From Onchocerca volvulus (Eukaryota; Nematoda; Chromadorea; Rhabditida; Onchocercidae), in NCBI GenBank assembly GCA_000499405.2, contig HG738138.1:806001-870000 (forward strand): 64,000 nucleotides of DNA, given 5' to 3'. A model generated the notes under the pieces. The model ran no database searches and was not told the DNA's origin. It worked only from the letters and a program-made list of their open reading frames with translations. This document shows, in pieces, positions 35,839-49,217 of the stretch. Numbering within the stretch: position 1 is the stretch's first letter; each line of letters begins with the position of its first letter. The translations under genes and the position numbers were made by a program.

Positions 35839-38003
35839 ATAGACGGTTTATCAAGCGAGGAAAAAAGCGGGGATGACGTCAGTGAAAACTGTAAAAAAGA
35901 ATGGAAAATGGCCGGAATGCAATATTACGGGAAAAATAAATTAATAACTGATGGAATTATAGTATGGACTGAAAAACAAAGGAAAAAAAAGATTTCGTAA
36001 ATATGATAGAGTGAGAAGTCAAAGAAAATTGATAGGAAAAGTTATATGACAAATACTGGAAATTAAATTGGCTCAATTAAATTAAATTGGCTCACTCTCT
36101 GAGAAATCTCATTGCTGGACTGGGTGATAACAAAGTTCGGATTGTACCGGAATGAAACGAAAGATCGTTGTTTTTTGATACAAATATTATAAAAATGCTT
36201 GCTGTTTCGAACAACTGGGCTTTTTTTTCTTTAAAACTTTGAACCAAGTATGATTTTGTGCAGCAAAAATTAGTTGTCATCGATTCATTATTTAATTAGT
36301 GAAATTTCTCTGATTATTGAAAGAAAAGTAACAAATGATCATGAAAATATGCAATTAGCCAAAATGGAGTCATATGAAATATTATGATAATAATATGATT
36401 ACAGTCATCTCAAAAATCATTAGCATGATGTATTATCTTGATAGTGTAAAATAGATTTGGATTATGTGAAATATTACCATAAAATACTACTTCCTTCTTT
36501 TCTTTTGTAGTATATGAGAGATATGCAATTATTTAAGGGTCTATAGTAGGTTTTTGTAAAACTTTGGTACCAAGCAAAAGTTGTTTTAACATACATTTTC
36601 GAATGTTCAACATTCAGAACTTTCTTGCAACGCTCTTTTTAAATATTTCAATTTGAAATTTTGAAAAAATAAAAAAACAAAAAGAAAACATAAGAAATGA
36701 GAAATTAATTCCGACACTGCTAAACTCTGTCGTTACTATGCTTCAAGCTTATTTCGTTTTAATTTTTGTCGACAACATCTGTTGTTGTTGTCAACTTACA
36801 TCTAAATATCATTTCTTTATCTTTTTCTGTATAATACCATGGAATATTTTTTCAGTTCTTTCTTCTTTTTACTTTTTCAATTTCCGTATATATGTCATAA
36901 AAAGAATAGAAAATAGAAAATTCTTTAAGCTTTTTTATTTTATGATTTGCTGATTTCAAGTTTTTTTTTTATAAATCAAGTGAGAGAGAGAGAGAGGAAT
37001 ACTATATAAGCGTTATCCATAAAGTAAGCTGTCCAGTTAAGTGAAAATTCTTTTAATTTAAAGAATTTTCCTTTGACATTTGATAGTGATAGTGGAGAAT
37101 TTTATTGTCAGAGTAAGTGAAAATTTAAAATTTTTCAATAAAATCGGTACTTTAGTAAATAATCAAACCTGATATTTTTTATCAATGACCGTACATGAGG
37201 CTAAATGTCTTTGTAGTTAGAGGACACCATTTCGATCAATATTTTCGTAAATAATTGTGTTGTTGGATTAGGTAATGATCGAAATACTGAAATATATGCA
37301 TAAAAGTATACTATGGGGATAGGACAGGTAATCCGATATTCAAGCTTTAGATGGGTCGAAATTCTTCTCGGGACATAATATATCAATTTTTTATTCATCG
37401 ATAAAGTATAATTCGAGATTTCGCCGTAGTAAATTAATTACATAGAACATCCCTAAAAAATGATGTGAAATAAAGTTTGTAACTTTAGAAGATTCAATTC
37501 GAATACAATGACAATTAGATGATTTATTTGAAAGGATAGATGCCCTTAAGTAATATTGAATAGGATAGTGCCAACTGATAACGACTGACAATTTTTCCTT
37601 TTGTTAATATCGTCCGTATACGATAATAACTGATACAAATGGTTTTTTCATTTTCACATTCCGATGGCATAAGGGTATCATAAACAAATTTCCATCGTTT
37701 TTTGATTGATACTTGTAAAATGAAATATAGGAACAATGATCAGTAAAAAATTACTTGAAGATATCACTAGAACTTGAGATATGATATCCTTGATCACTTA
37801 ATAATCCTGAAAATGATTCTGTTTTGTATTCGAATTCTTATCATATATTATTTGATGTATGACATATCTTTCATCATATAATTAAACTAGAACTGATCCT
37901 ATTTGTATTTGAATCTTTATCATATATTATTTGACATAACGTAAAACTTTTCATGCTCAGCTAACATAAAAAAGTTTAAAATTCAGCATAAAATAAAAAA
38001 AAG

Positions 38004-38053
38004 TAATGGAATTTAAATTTCTTCAAAATAATGGAATTTAAATTTCTTCAAAA
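38004..38053. repeat. 25-bp perfect direct duplication
   Basis: A 25-bp unit starting TAATGGAATTTAAATTTC is repeated exactly at 38004-38028 and 38029-38053. Confidence 0.9.
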
Positions 38054-40080
38054 CTAACTCTTGAAATTCAACAGTTCATACAACAAATATGAAAAGTTTA
38101 ATTTTGGAAGTTTTTTTGACAAAGTTTCTTGCAATTTTTTTATTTTTTTAATATCATAAGCTCTTTTTTTTTCCATCCAAGAAAGATAATGCTTGATCGT
38201 TAACAAGTATATTGTAGCCAGCGATGCATTGCATTAGGTAATTAGACAGATTTTGTTATTGAAATTACAGTTTTTTTTTTTTGTTTCGTTTCAATTTAAT
38301 TTATTAGATGGTTTTTTTCTAAAAGGGAAGTCATTTAACAAATTAAATTAAAATGAATTTTTAGGATTTTTTTTAATGAACAATTCATTTCTTTTGTCAC
38401 TATGTTGAACAATATTATTATAATACATTGAAGCTTTTATCAGAAATCAATTATTTTTTAAATTATTATATCATTTGGCTTTTTTTAAACTTGATTTTAT
38501 TCCTTTCTTTTCCTGAATATATAAAAATTACATAGTTTATTTGAAATGTTTTTAATGCTTTTAGCAGTGGCTATGCTGTATTTTCTCAAATTTTGAAAGA
38601 ATTTCATCGTATTTCATCATTTAAAATAGTGCTAATATCTATAAAGCAATCATTACTACGCATAAATTTAATGAAATTTGCCATTAACAACCAAATATCT
38701 TATTGAAATTATGCCATTCGCTAATGAAATTAGTTTAAATTCATATGTCATTGCAATATTATCCAACTAATTTTGTTTAAAATTAATAGTCCTATTTAAG
38801 ATCTATAATTGAAGTTTCTCTGAAAATCATTCAAAATTCAATACCTCTAATTGAATATTCAAAATTAGAACTACATATATGTATATATATATATATATAT
38901 AAATTCATCCACTTTACTATTTGCTTATCAGATTTCATTTCATTCTGACTTGATAACAAACGAAGATATCACTTTCTCTTGACTATGTAAATTTCTAAAA
39001 TGTACTTTTGAATTCAATGACATATGACTTCCAAAAAAAAAAAAAGAAAAGAAAAACTGTCTTTTCATTTTCTCTTCATTTTTCTTTTTTCCAATTTCCC
39101 GCACAGCGGCACCAATTCTTTTTTTTTTCAAATGAAAAAAAAAGGGAGAGAGAGAGAGAGAAAAGGAAAAAAAAAGAAGGAAGAAAAATGGAAAGCTAAC
39201 GAAGTACAATTAATTCGATGCGCAACGTTGGGGATTTTTCATTCCTCAGCAAGAAATTCCATTCGAGAAAATTTATTCATTTGTATCTCACCAATAATTT
39301 ATTTCATCAAAAATTAACATAAATTTCCTCTAAATTCATGAATTTTTCGCTAAATTATAAAAATATATTTGATTTAAAAAAAAAAAAAAAAGAAATCTTT
39401 CCATCACGAATTTTCATCCGTTCAAATTTAATAGATATCATTTTTAAATTATTAGTAATTGATTTTTTGTTTTGCTTCTTCAACATTCTTTTGTTTTACA
39501 CATTTTTTTTTGATCAGGAAAAGATTTTGTGAAATTCAAATTGCAATGTAAACAGGTAAGAAATATAAATTAACAGATAATATTTGAGCAAATTTTTTGA
39601 TGATAATCATTCGCAAAAGTTTACCTGAATAATGCATTTGAAAGCTATTGTTACAAGAGAAGTTCTAGTAAGTAGCTTTTAGAAAATGAAAAGATGGAGA
39701 GATCTTTTAGTCATACTTGTTGAAATGATCAGAAAAAAAACCAGTTCTATTGCCTAAAACTTCACTTTCTTAACCGGCTGCTTGTGATGATCATCGTTAA
39801 GTGAGCATTTTTCCCACTTCAATGTTTAGACATGGTTCCAAATTTCATGCTCAAATTTATTTTTAAAATTTTTTTCTAAAAAATATTTCATTTTAATTTT
39901 ATTGAAGTTTGTTCATGCATTCATTTAATCCTTATTTTTTAATCGTATCAAAAAATGTTATTAACAAAGCAGGACTGATTGAAATTTTGTCATTAATTAA
40001 GTACTATTGTTATAGTTGCAAAGATTCATAAAGCAAAAAGTCATATTTCAATATTCAATTAACTGCTTAAATAAAAATCA

Positions 40081-40120
40081 ATACTTCTACCTAAAATTCA
40101 ATATTTCTACCTAAAATTCG
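40081..40120. repeat. 20-bp tandem duplication
   Basis: Two adjacent 20-bp units (40081-40100, 40101-40120) share TTCTACCTAAAATTC. Confidence 0.85.
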
Positions 40121-42223
40121 AACTTTTTTTTATCCGAACTTAACTCGGAAGATAAATATTCTACAATTCATTTCTCTTACTTTTCTGCTGTTCCCATTCT
40201 TTTTCATCATTTCTTCGCCTTTCTTTCGAAAAACCGAAAGAAATCAATCAACGAAGGGACAATTTTCACCAATTGTTATTACATTCATCACATTGCGACA
40301 TATGCGCTTTAAGTTGCAATTTGTTGATGAAATTCAACATGCTACACATACACTCGTATCGAGAATCGATCATTTTTTTTACGTAGCAATCGAAAAATTA
40401 CCCTTCATGAGAAAATGAAAAATAAAATTGACAAATGGAAGAGGGAATGATAGGATAGAAGAAGATGAGATCATTTTTCTTTTTTTTTTTTTTTTTTAGA
40501 AAAATATCAAAATTTTCCAAAAATTTTGACAAGGTAACAAATTTCAGATAGCTAAAGAGGTATTTCTAGTTGATAAATCAAAAAGACAGGAAGAAATTAG
40601 CAGAGGAAGAAAAAAAAAAAGGAGAAAGGAGGAGGAAGAAGAGTTAATATCAAATTACATGCGTTAAACAAATGTTACTTCGGCTTTTAAAAATGTATAT
40701 GTATGGCAGATATTTCTATTAGTATCGTATGGTTATATAAATATGCATATTTGTCGTAATTTTGCCCACGGGAAAGCGGGGAGACGGGGAGTTGAAAATA
40801 AAAAGGACGAAGAAAGTGCGACTTTTTGAAAGCCATTCCATTTTGCTATTTATTATATGCTGTTATTCCAATGTCAAAGTTATCGCGTTTATGCAAAAAT
40901 GAATGACATTTTTGGTATCATCGATGATTGATCATCGCTTCCGTTTCTATTTTCTTTTTTTTTTTATTTTTTTATTTTTTTTTTTGACTTTCGAAATAAA
41001 GAATATTCTTTTGCTAATATTTCCAATCATTTATCTTTGATTTCCATTTTATAACTTTTCATATTATTTGAATTTATGTCAATTTATATAATTCATATAT
41101 TTTCAGTAAAATTATCTTTATCCAATAGGTGATAAGATGAGAGAATGATTTCTTTATCACTAATTAAAGAGGATGATCGAAATATGATAAAATATAGTTT
41201 TGGAAATTTGCATATATCAAGATAAAATTAACATAACTTAGAGTTTGATCTAATCGGATATATAATTCCTTTTTGTTGAAATCATCAAGATATATGTCGC
41301 TATATAAAATTATAAGTCGAAATATCAATTTTAGCATTTTCATCTATGATACTTCCTGAAGCGATAATCCTTTTTTCCTTTGTGACTTTCATAGTTACCT
41401 GAATTGATTTCTCTAAACATTCACTTCGGATTGTCGTTTCAGGAAGAAGGAAAAAATCGGTTGAGTAAACAATTCCGATTCCTCAAATATTCTGTGATAC
41501 ATTCTTCACAACTTTCTTTGTTTGCACCAATTTCATCATAATGTTTAATTTTTTTCTTTTCCTTTTTTTTTCGGTATATTCTTCTTTAATCACACAAATT
41601 AAAAAAAGAAATGATATTATTATTACATAAATAAGTGGAACAATTAAATTTTTCAATAAAATTTAATTCTATTTTTGTAGTTTTTTCAACAAATTTTTTT
41701 AAAAAAAAAAAAAAAAACTTCTATGATGAATTTAACCTAATTTTTCTATCACACACTATCAGTGTTGAAAAATGAGATGATATATAAGTTTGATCAGTTA
41801 AGATATGTTGCATTTGCATGATGTATGTTCCCTTTGAAGTGATGTAAATATTTCAAGGACAAGTTGAAAAGCAATGGAAAAAAAGCGAAAAAGGAGAAGG
41901 AATATGGAAGGGAAAAGATGGTACTACGCCTGATGGTATTGAATTTTACAGAAGTGCAAAGCATGAAAAGATTTCAAAAACCCTTTGATCTGAAAAATTC
42001 GTAAATTTTCATTTGAAACAATAATCATCAATTATGTATAATAGTAGTTGATGAAAGTAGAAAGAGTAAAAGAATTGGAAATTGCAGTAGTGAATGGTTT
42101 CATTTCACCCTTTTTGTAAGTTCTTAAAATAACTATGCAAATCATTTTTCCTCTTTCTTCTTTTATATAAACTAGTTCTAAAATGATACAATTTGTAGAT
42201 TTAAGTTTGAAATTTTGAGATTA

Positions 42224-42276
42224 AATAAAAGTTTCCATTAACTGAAACTGATCAATAAAAGTTTCCATTAACTGAA
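42224..42276. repeat. 30-bp-period direct duplication
   Basis: A 23-bp unit starting AATAAAAGTTTCCATTAAC is found at 42224-42246 and again at 42254-42276. Confidence 0.85.
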
Positions 42277-42557
42277 TTTGAAATTACCCAAATAGCTTAC
42301 ATAATTCATTAGCCATAGATTGATTATCCAACATATTTCTGTTTGATGGAAAATAATCATTCCAACTACTAGCGGCATTAAAGTACAACAGAACAACTCT
42401 TGCATTGGAATGAATAGCTGATAACAGGTTTTAGATCAAATAAAAATAATGATAGTAATAACAATAGCAACAATAATCATTGAATTTGGAAAAAAGCAAT
42501 GATTTGGTGAATAACATGTGCTGAAATCTGCTCAATATTTTACCTTTCTTTATTGTA

Positions 42558-42592
<35 letters not shown>

Positions 42593-43141
42593 AACGAAAA
42601 AGAATTTCCACAGATATTTGCATCCTTGAACGAAGCATTATCAGATAATCATATCAATTTTAATTTATTCTACCATCTGTTTTATCTCTTTTTGTTTTCT
42701 TTTCTTTTTCTTTGCTTCTTTTTTCGCTCATTCATTCATATTTCTTTAATTATTTCAAATTTGGCTAGCTATTATCAAATGAAAAATACCATAATTTCTG
42801 CAGAAACTATTGAAGATTCATGAAATTAAATCACAACATTTCGCTTCTTGCTCATTTCCCTCTCATTATTTTAAATTCGGCTAACAATCTTCAAATGCAA
42901 AGTACCAAACCACCTAAACCCGCAAAATTCAAGCCTCACTAATTATTTTAGTCTCCTAATTGCTGTTGTCACTCCTTTCGCTCTTTCTCTTTAATTAGAC
43001 GATTTTTACAGTTCTCATCCTTTTCTTTCGTTTTCCCTCAATTCCCTCATGTTTATTCTTCCGTGGCATTATTCTTACGAAAATCCTTTTTCGTCGTTCC
43101 CTTCTTTGCAATTTCAGTACCGTTACCGACAGTATCAAATG

Positions 43142-43167
43142 GTAGTAGTAGTAGTAGTAGTAGTAGT
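43142..43167. repeat. (GTA)n microsatellite
   Basis: Eight to nine GTA/TAG trinucleotides. The poly-Val (plus) and poly-Tyr (minus) frames across it are artefacts. Confidence 0.9.
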
Positions 43168-45750
43168 TGACCTTTTCACATTTTTGTTTCTTTCCGTCCA
43201 ACTTTTTCTTCCACCTCAACTTTATTCCTTTTCTTGCCTTTCCCATCATGCTTTTTTTTTTTTTGTTATTTTTTCGCTTCACACCTTTTTTTTTCTTGCC
43301 AATTCATTGGCACCTTCTCGTTGTAGCCTTCCAACAACAAGACGAACGACAATACCACCATCGAGTCTGAGGGATAATTGTCATCGATGATTTTGTACGG
43401 CGCGAAATTTCCAATTATTCAGTTCAAAATTACTACCATCAATTGTTGTTGCATCGTCGAAGTTACAATTGATAATCGTTTTTCATTTCCAATTCATTTC
43501 TCGACTTCTTTTATTTCAATTATTTTGATATTAATTTCTTTTCTTCACGAATACTACGATAAATTTTGTCTCATGCATAATATTGAAATAATCAACATAA
43601 TATCGAAATAATGCCACTTTTTTCCTTTCCTTTTTTTTTTTTTCTTGCCAATTGCATTATTAAGAGAGGAAAAAAAGTTTGATATCGATAATTAGATCTA
43701 GAGATGTTAATTTATTAAAATAACATAGAAGGTGGAAATAATTAGTATAGTAAATCGTTGTATAAACAATTATTTTCAAATTACAATTGTATTTGTTGCA
43801 ACTTATTCATCGTTCTGTTACAATTAAACTGTCGTCTTCATTGTCATCAAAAAATAATCATCCAATTCTTATATACGAAAGTAAGTATTACGAAAATTGC
43901 ATGTTTTACCTAAATGTCGCAAATAGTAAATGGTCAATTAATAAAAATTCATGTAAAATTTCTATCTTTTCATTTGATCTTGATATATTCCACATGAAAT
44001 CTTAGCTTTGGATTTGATTTTCAATCGGTGTAATTCCTAAATTGATATTTAAATTAAGAAAAAAAAAAAAAAAAAAACGCTCTGATTCAAATTTATGGAA
44101 AAATTTTCAGTGATTGATATAATTTGAAAAAGGCGTGCTATCTCTATTACTATGCATAAAATTATTAAATTAAAATTTGAGGACGATAAGTAGGACAGTA
44201 AGGCATCAATGGTTTATCATCTTTATCATTAATACTTAAAATTGTTGAAATAAAATTAATTATGATGATGTCATCGTAATAATTTTACAACTAAATATAA
44301 ATTATATATATATGTTAGGAGAGGAAAAGTTCACACTTGCAAAAATAATTTACCTGAATGAAATGAAAAGATTCCATCGTGTCACATATGTCTTTTTTAT
44401 CTTAAATTTTCTTTTTCTTGCATCATATTTGATGTCATCCAAAATGAAAATGATACTTTTTAACAAAATATGGTTTATTCTATCATTAGAATGGATCGAT
44501 TAGTCATGCAGGAAATGTTAATTTCAGAGGGAATAATGAGGAAAACAGTATCACAAATAATTCGTTTTAAATTAAAATTTGTCACTTTTTCACATTAGTA
44601 ATTTATGCCTCCTTTACTATATTTTATCCTAATTTCATGATAATTAGGAATTACTTTCACCACAATTTTTATAAAAATATATTTTTTGCGGAAATTTTTG
44701 CGAAATCTATTAATTAAAATTTGCTGGTATGTTTCCAAATGAAATTTGAAAATTTGGATTTTGGATCTAAATTTTCTCACGAATTTTAGTTAAAACTAAT
44801 TATTTCGTTTATTTTGAGATCAAATACAATTTTCAATTGCCATTTTTTCATAGATTTCATTTAATTAAGGCTTACCATGTTTTTAGTTTTTAGATCAAAA
44901 TCAATTCTAAATTATTTAATTATAGCTTATTATTTCTTTAATTTCCAGATGAAATTCAGCTCTGAATTCAATTCGGATTTTCCTCTTCTCTTTTTTTTTC
45001 TTTTTTTTTTTTTGTAAATTCGAAACTTTTTCCACATAAAATTATTTCAAAATCACTTTTTCTTAAATTTGGTTTCAAATTTTTGTTCAATTTTTCATGT
45101 ATTGTCAAAACGATAGGATTCATTCATTACTCATTTTAGATTACATACTACCGATATATTCAAATATGCTCATAGAACGAGATATTCCTTCCTCCAACAT
45201 ATATTTTCCATCTGATACATCAGAAAAAAAAAGGAAAAAAAAAAGAGGAAAAAGGAGAAGCCGAAACGAAGCACTGAGAATTCGCAGTTTTTTTTGTCCC
45301 TTTTTCTCTTTTTCTCTTCCCCTCTCCCTTTCTTTCTTCAATTCTTATTTATTTCATGTTATAGCTCGAAAAGCTTTATAATAAATAAACTCTTCTATCC
45401 CTAACTGTTCGGATATTTTCACCATCTGTGCTAACTTTTTTATCCTAAACGATAAAAAAGTTAAATAAAAAATGTCGAATTGACTAATCGCTGCTTTGAA
45501 ATATCTCTCTTCTTTCATCCACAATTTTCGTTTCCTTTCCTTCTTTCTCTTATGCATGTTTGTTATTCTTTCTATTTCTTTGTTTTTGTTTATTTATTTG
45601 TTTTTATTTTCTCGAGCTAAAAATAGTATCATTCGAGAAAAAACAAGAAGAAGTCATTACGGGAGCATCTCTAAAAAGGATATGCAAAGAAGAAAAAAAC
45701 TACTCATTTTCTCTCCCTCTATTAATGAGATCGTTTTTTACCTATTTTTT

Positions 45751-45770
45751 GAGAGAGAGAGAGAGAGAGA
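45751..45770. repeat. (GA)n microsatellite
   Basis: Ten GA dinucleotides followed by poly-A. Similar shorter (GA)n tracts occur near 28835, 36983 and 39147. Confidence 0.9.
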
Positions 45771-46442
45771 AAAAAAAAAGAGGAAGGAATGGTTTAATGA
45801 TGCTCTGCTATATCCTCCTCATATCATAAACCAATCAAGGCTTTCCACATATGCAAACGTTCTTTAATCTCATGAAATAACCAGTATTTCCTTTTTTAAC
45901 TCATTTGTCTCTCTTCCTCTACCCCTTTCTCTTTTTCTTTTTCTCGGATTCCATTTCTTTTTTTTTTTTTTTTTGAAATAAAATTTTAACTCACGCAAGA
46001 TATAGGAAGTATATCTCATATTCTACTACTAATTATTATATTTTAGCAATTTACTTAAATCTCAAATAGAATGTATTTGTTAAACTCAAATTGCTGAAGT
46101 TTTTCGGAAAAAAAAAATTTGAAAGGTTTGTCGACAGGTGAATAATTAAATCCATTTCGTGATAGAAATTACAAAAAATTTTTACTTATGTTATAAATTC
46201 ACTATTACAGAATTAATTGTTAACAGCTAATCAATAATCATCATAATGATTTATCTTTTTTTAAATGATTAGTGGTGTACAGAGTTCGAAATCAGTAATT
46301 ATATTAAATGGAAATCAATATTTATCCAGTAGTTATCTTTTGTTATCATTTTTGAAATGCCTATTAATCGTTGTTTTTTTTTTTTTTTAAATACTTCATT
46401 AATGTGAATCTTGAATTTATAATTCAATTTCAGGAAAATCAG

Positions 46443-49217
46443 ATGACTGGTAGTACTCCAACATTGTTTATACCAATTATGAGTGGAACTGCTGTCCGAG
46501 ATGGTGTAGCAGATCAGTCTTATTTAGCCACCTCATCTCATCAACATTTACACTTTAACGGAACATTAGCTGAGACTAATGATCATCTTAGATCTGAAAT
46601 TTCGAATAATCGAAGAAATCACCGTGATCGTATTAATATTTTGCATTTACTACGTCGACAATTGAACAGGATTACGTCACATAATTTTTACGCAACACAA
46701 CGACGAAATAAACAATCGGAATCACATCATAATGTATATGATGATGATAACGAGATGAAACAAATTTCCGTATGTAATGGTGAGTAGAATACAGATAAAA
46801 TAGATTGTGAAATTTGATTCAAAATTCTTCAAATTATCAGCAATTGATCCTCCAATTTTAAATAATATTGCGAATTAAAAAGTGAGGTTTTTATGAGACT
46901 TTTTTTTTTTTTCGAAAGATAAAGTAACGATGCTTTTAACAAAAAAGTTAGCTTTTTATCAGGCTAAAATAGATCAAATATATTACGTTTATGTTACTTT
47001 GATCTATGAACATTCCGATTGAAATAGTTTTAACAATACTATTTAAATTTTAAATTGATGAAATTTAAGAAGAAAAAAAAAATTCCTTAAGTATAATTCT
47101 TTCTTATATTCATCACTAACAATCACTTAATAATCTGATTACATATGTTAAGGTTCGGATGATGCTAATTTACGCGATCATTGCGAAAACAGTAATTGCG
47201 GCCAATCTAAAAAAGTTCACTATGATCGTGAAAATGACGAAAGCTGTCGCTGTCAGCCGACACCAGCTGTTTATCAGGATTCATACTGTGCTGTAACTGT
47301 GGATCGAAAAGTTCACGTTTACGGATATTATGTACAGAGTGATCAGTTTATCGATTCAAATCTTTATTATAACGTGAATTTTTTTTTTTTTTTTTTTTTA
47401 TTGCCGTCACGCTTTGATTACTAACGTAAATATTTTGAATTGTGTGTTGTAATCAACGCAACAAACGATCAATATCAAATCCTTCTGTTTTATTTTCTTG
47501 TTGAATTTTGACATTTTTGAATCTCCAATTTCAATCAATAATTTCTTGCAAAATACAATATATATTTGAATTCGATATGTGTGAACAGTATTTCAATCTT
47601 TATTATTTCGTTTTGAAGTTTATCAACTCTTTTATGCCGTATCTAATTTTGTTTCATCTCATATAGTAGTAACGAAAAATTCTCAGATATTTCAGAGAGC
47701 TCAAATTTTCAGTTAATTCATTTCCTTGAATAAAATATAATTATAGGCGCAAAGTACAAGAATTGTTTATGCAAATGATATCGCTGCAGTTTTTCATTCG
47801 GATAATGAAGGACAATTAACGGACAACACTTGCCGATCATGGGGACTTTCGCGAAATTCTGTTTGGTGGGCAGCTGATCCACAAAGGTATTTGTTTGTAA
47901 AATGAAACTGAAATAACCGGATATGGAAAAAGTGCAACAGTTGCAATTAACTCAACTGATTCCTTTACTTGGAAAATCAACATTCACCTTTGTTTAGCTC
48001 TCTTCCAATCTCGCATTCATTGCTATATCATCTTAACTTACTTGAATATTTTCTTAACTTACTACAACACTAAAAATTCTTACCAGTCCCTCTTATCTCT
48101 TCAATTATCTTGATTTTTCCTATTCTTTTTTACTACTACTGTCACCATATCTTACGATTATCAAGTCATTTCCTCATCCTTCGCCCGCATACTACTTCGA
48201 TAATCTTGTCAAATTTGAATTTCATTTTGTTATTGCATTATGTCTTCTTTTACTCCTCAATCAATATTCTTTCAAGTTCTTTAGTTTTCTTTGAAAGCAC
48301 AGTATTGTTTAGCCTAACGTTTTAGGATCACTTCCACAAGAAACAAATGACTGGAACTTGGAAGTGACGATGAAATACGGACAGTTTATGAATAGGGCCA
48401 AATATTTGTTAAATTTTTTCATTATTCACCGAGTTTCAAAAAATTCATTTGTCGTGTCTAAATCGTCAAGTTCTAAAATTAGAATTTTTGAATTTATTTG
48501 AAATTCAATTTTCGTGGTGTACATCCGGAACTAGATATAAATATCTGTTTAGGTATAATTGTGCGCAGTGTTTTTTGCTATTTTATTTCAAGATTTTGAA
48601 CCATATTTTCAAAAGTTTGAAAAGTTAGAATGATATAATTTCAGAAAAAGTGATTCCAGAAAGGAAATGTGTTTAGTTGTTTTACAACTGAAAGATCATC
48701 CAATTCTGATCGGTTTTACTGTCATCAAATTGATTGCTTTCATAAATGCCCTAAAAATTTGTGGTCTTAACGAGGATTGCAAGTTCATTTCCTCACTACC
48801 CACCGTCATGGAATCATGTGTTTCAGGAATCAGGTATCTTGGTTTTGTTTTTCGTCTTGTATATGATTTTGATCACTTTGGTTCCTAGAAGCACTATAGA
48901 AGTAATTTTCTCTATTGCAGTTTCTAATTGCTTCCATGTTAATTCTTTTTTAAACGCACTGAGTAATAAATTCTGACATAAATGTTTTTAAATTCAAATT
49001 ATTTATTTGCAATTTGAACTTATAATTTGGAATTATTAATTCTTTTCAGGCCATATGAAAACAGTCGAAAAGGAACAAAAACTTTAAATAGTGAAATCTC
49101 ACCCGAGGTATTTCATTAATTTTCATTATATCGATTTAATGTTATTGTAACGTTATTTATCACCAAACTACCGATTTTACCAACTTCCAGGATAACACGG
49201 ACAAGAGTTCCAAATGA
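46443..49217 (+). CDS. Unknown protein, six exons, possible PH-like core
   Basis: Exons: 46434-46779 (ATG at 46443), 47153-47331, 47747-47886, 48645-48833, 49050-49107, 49191-49217. All are GT-AG and phase-consistent, giving 309 aa with a TGA stop. The N-terminal third is polar, with a basic patch (SNNRRNHRDRINILHLLRRQ) and an acidic DDDNEM stretch. A Cys-containing segment (CRCQPTP) leads into alternating hydrophobic strands (YCAVTVDRKVHVYGYY, RIVYANDIAAVFHSD, CLVVLQLKDHPILIGF) and then a helix-like VIKLIAFINALKICG. Strands followed by a C-terminal helix would suit a PH/PTB-like fold, but this is only inference and I do not recognise the family. The start is uncertain: the acceptor TTTCAG 9 bases before the ATG could take a spliced leader, or join the exon at 25247-25315 in phase 0. 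Confidence 0.7.

Larger units (their letters stand above)
25316..46433. other. Gene desert of about 21 kb, possibly one giant intron
   Basis: Very AT-rich sequence with no convincing gene. Contents seen: a (GGAA)n tract, (AT)n, (CT)n, (GA)n and (GTA)n microsatellites, a 37-bp minisatellite, several two-copy duplications of 19-25 bp units, many poly-A/poly-T runs, and one decayed PP1-phosphatase fragment. Open frames here are mostly Phe/Lys/Ile-rich and follow base composition. No transposase, reverse transcriptase, tRNA or rRNA was recognised. Confidence 0.6.

Noticed and set aside
43049..43390. Frames with poly-Val or poly-Tyr
   Set aside because: They arise from the (GTA)n repeat and T-rich sequence.
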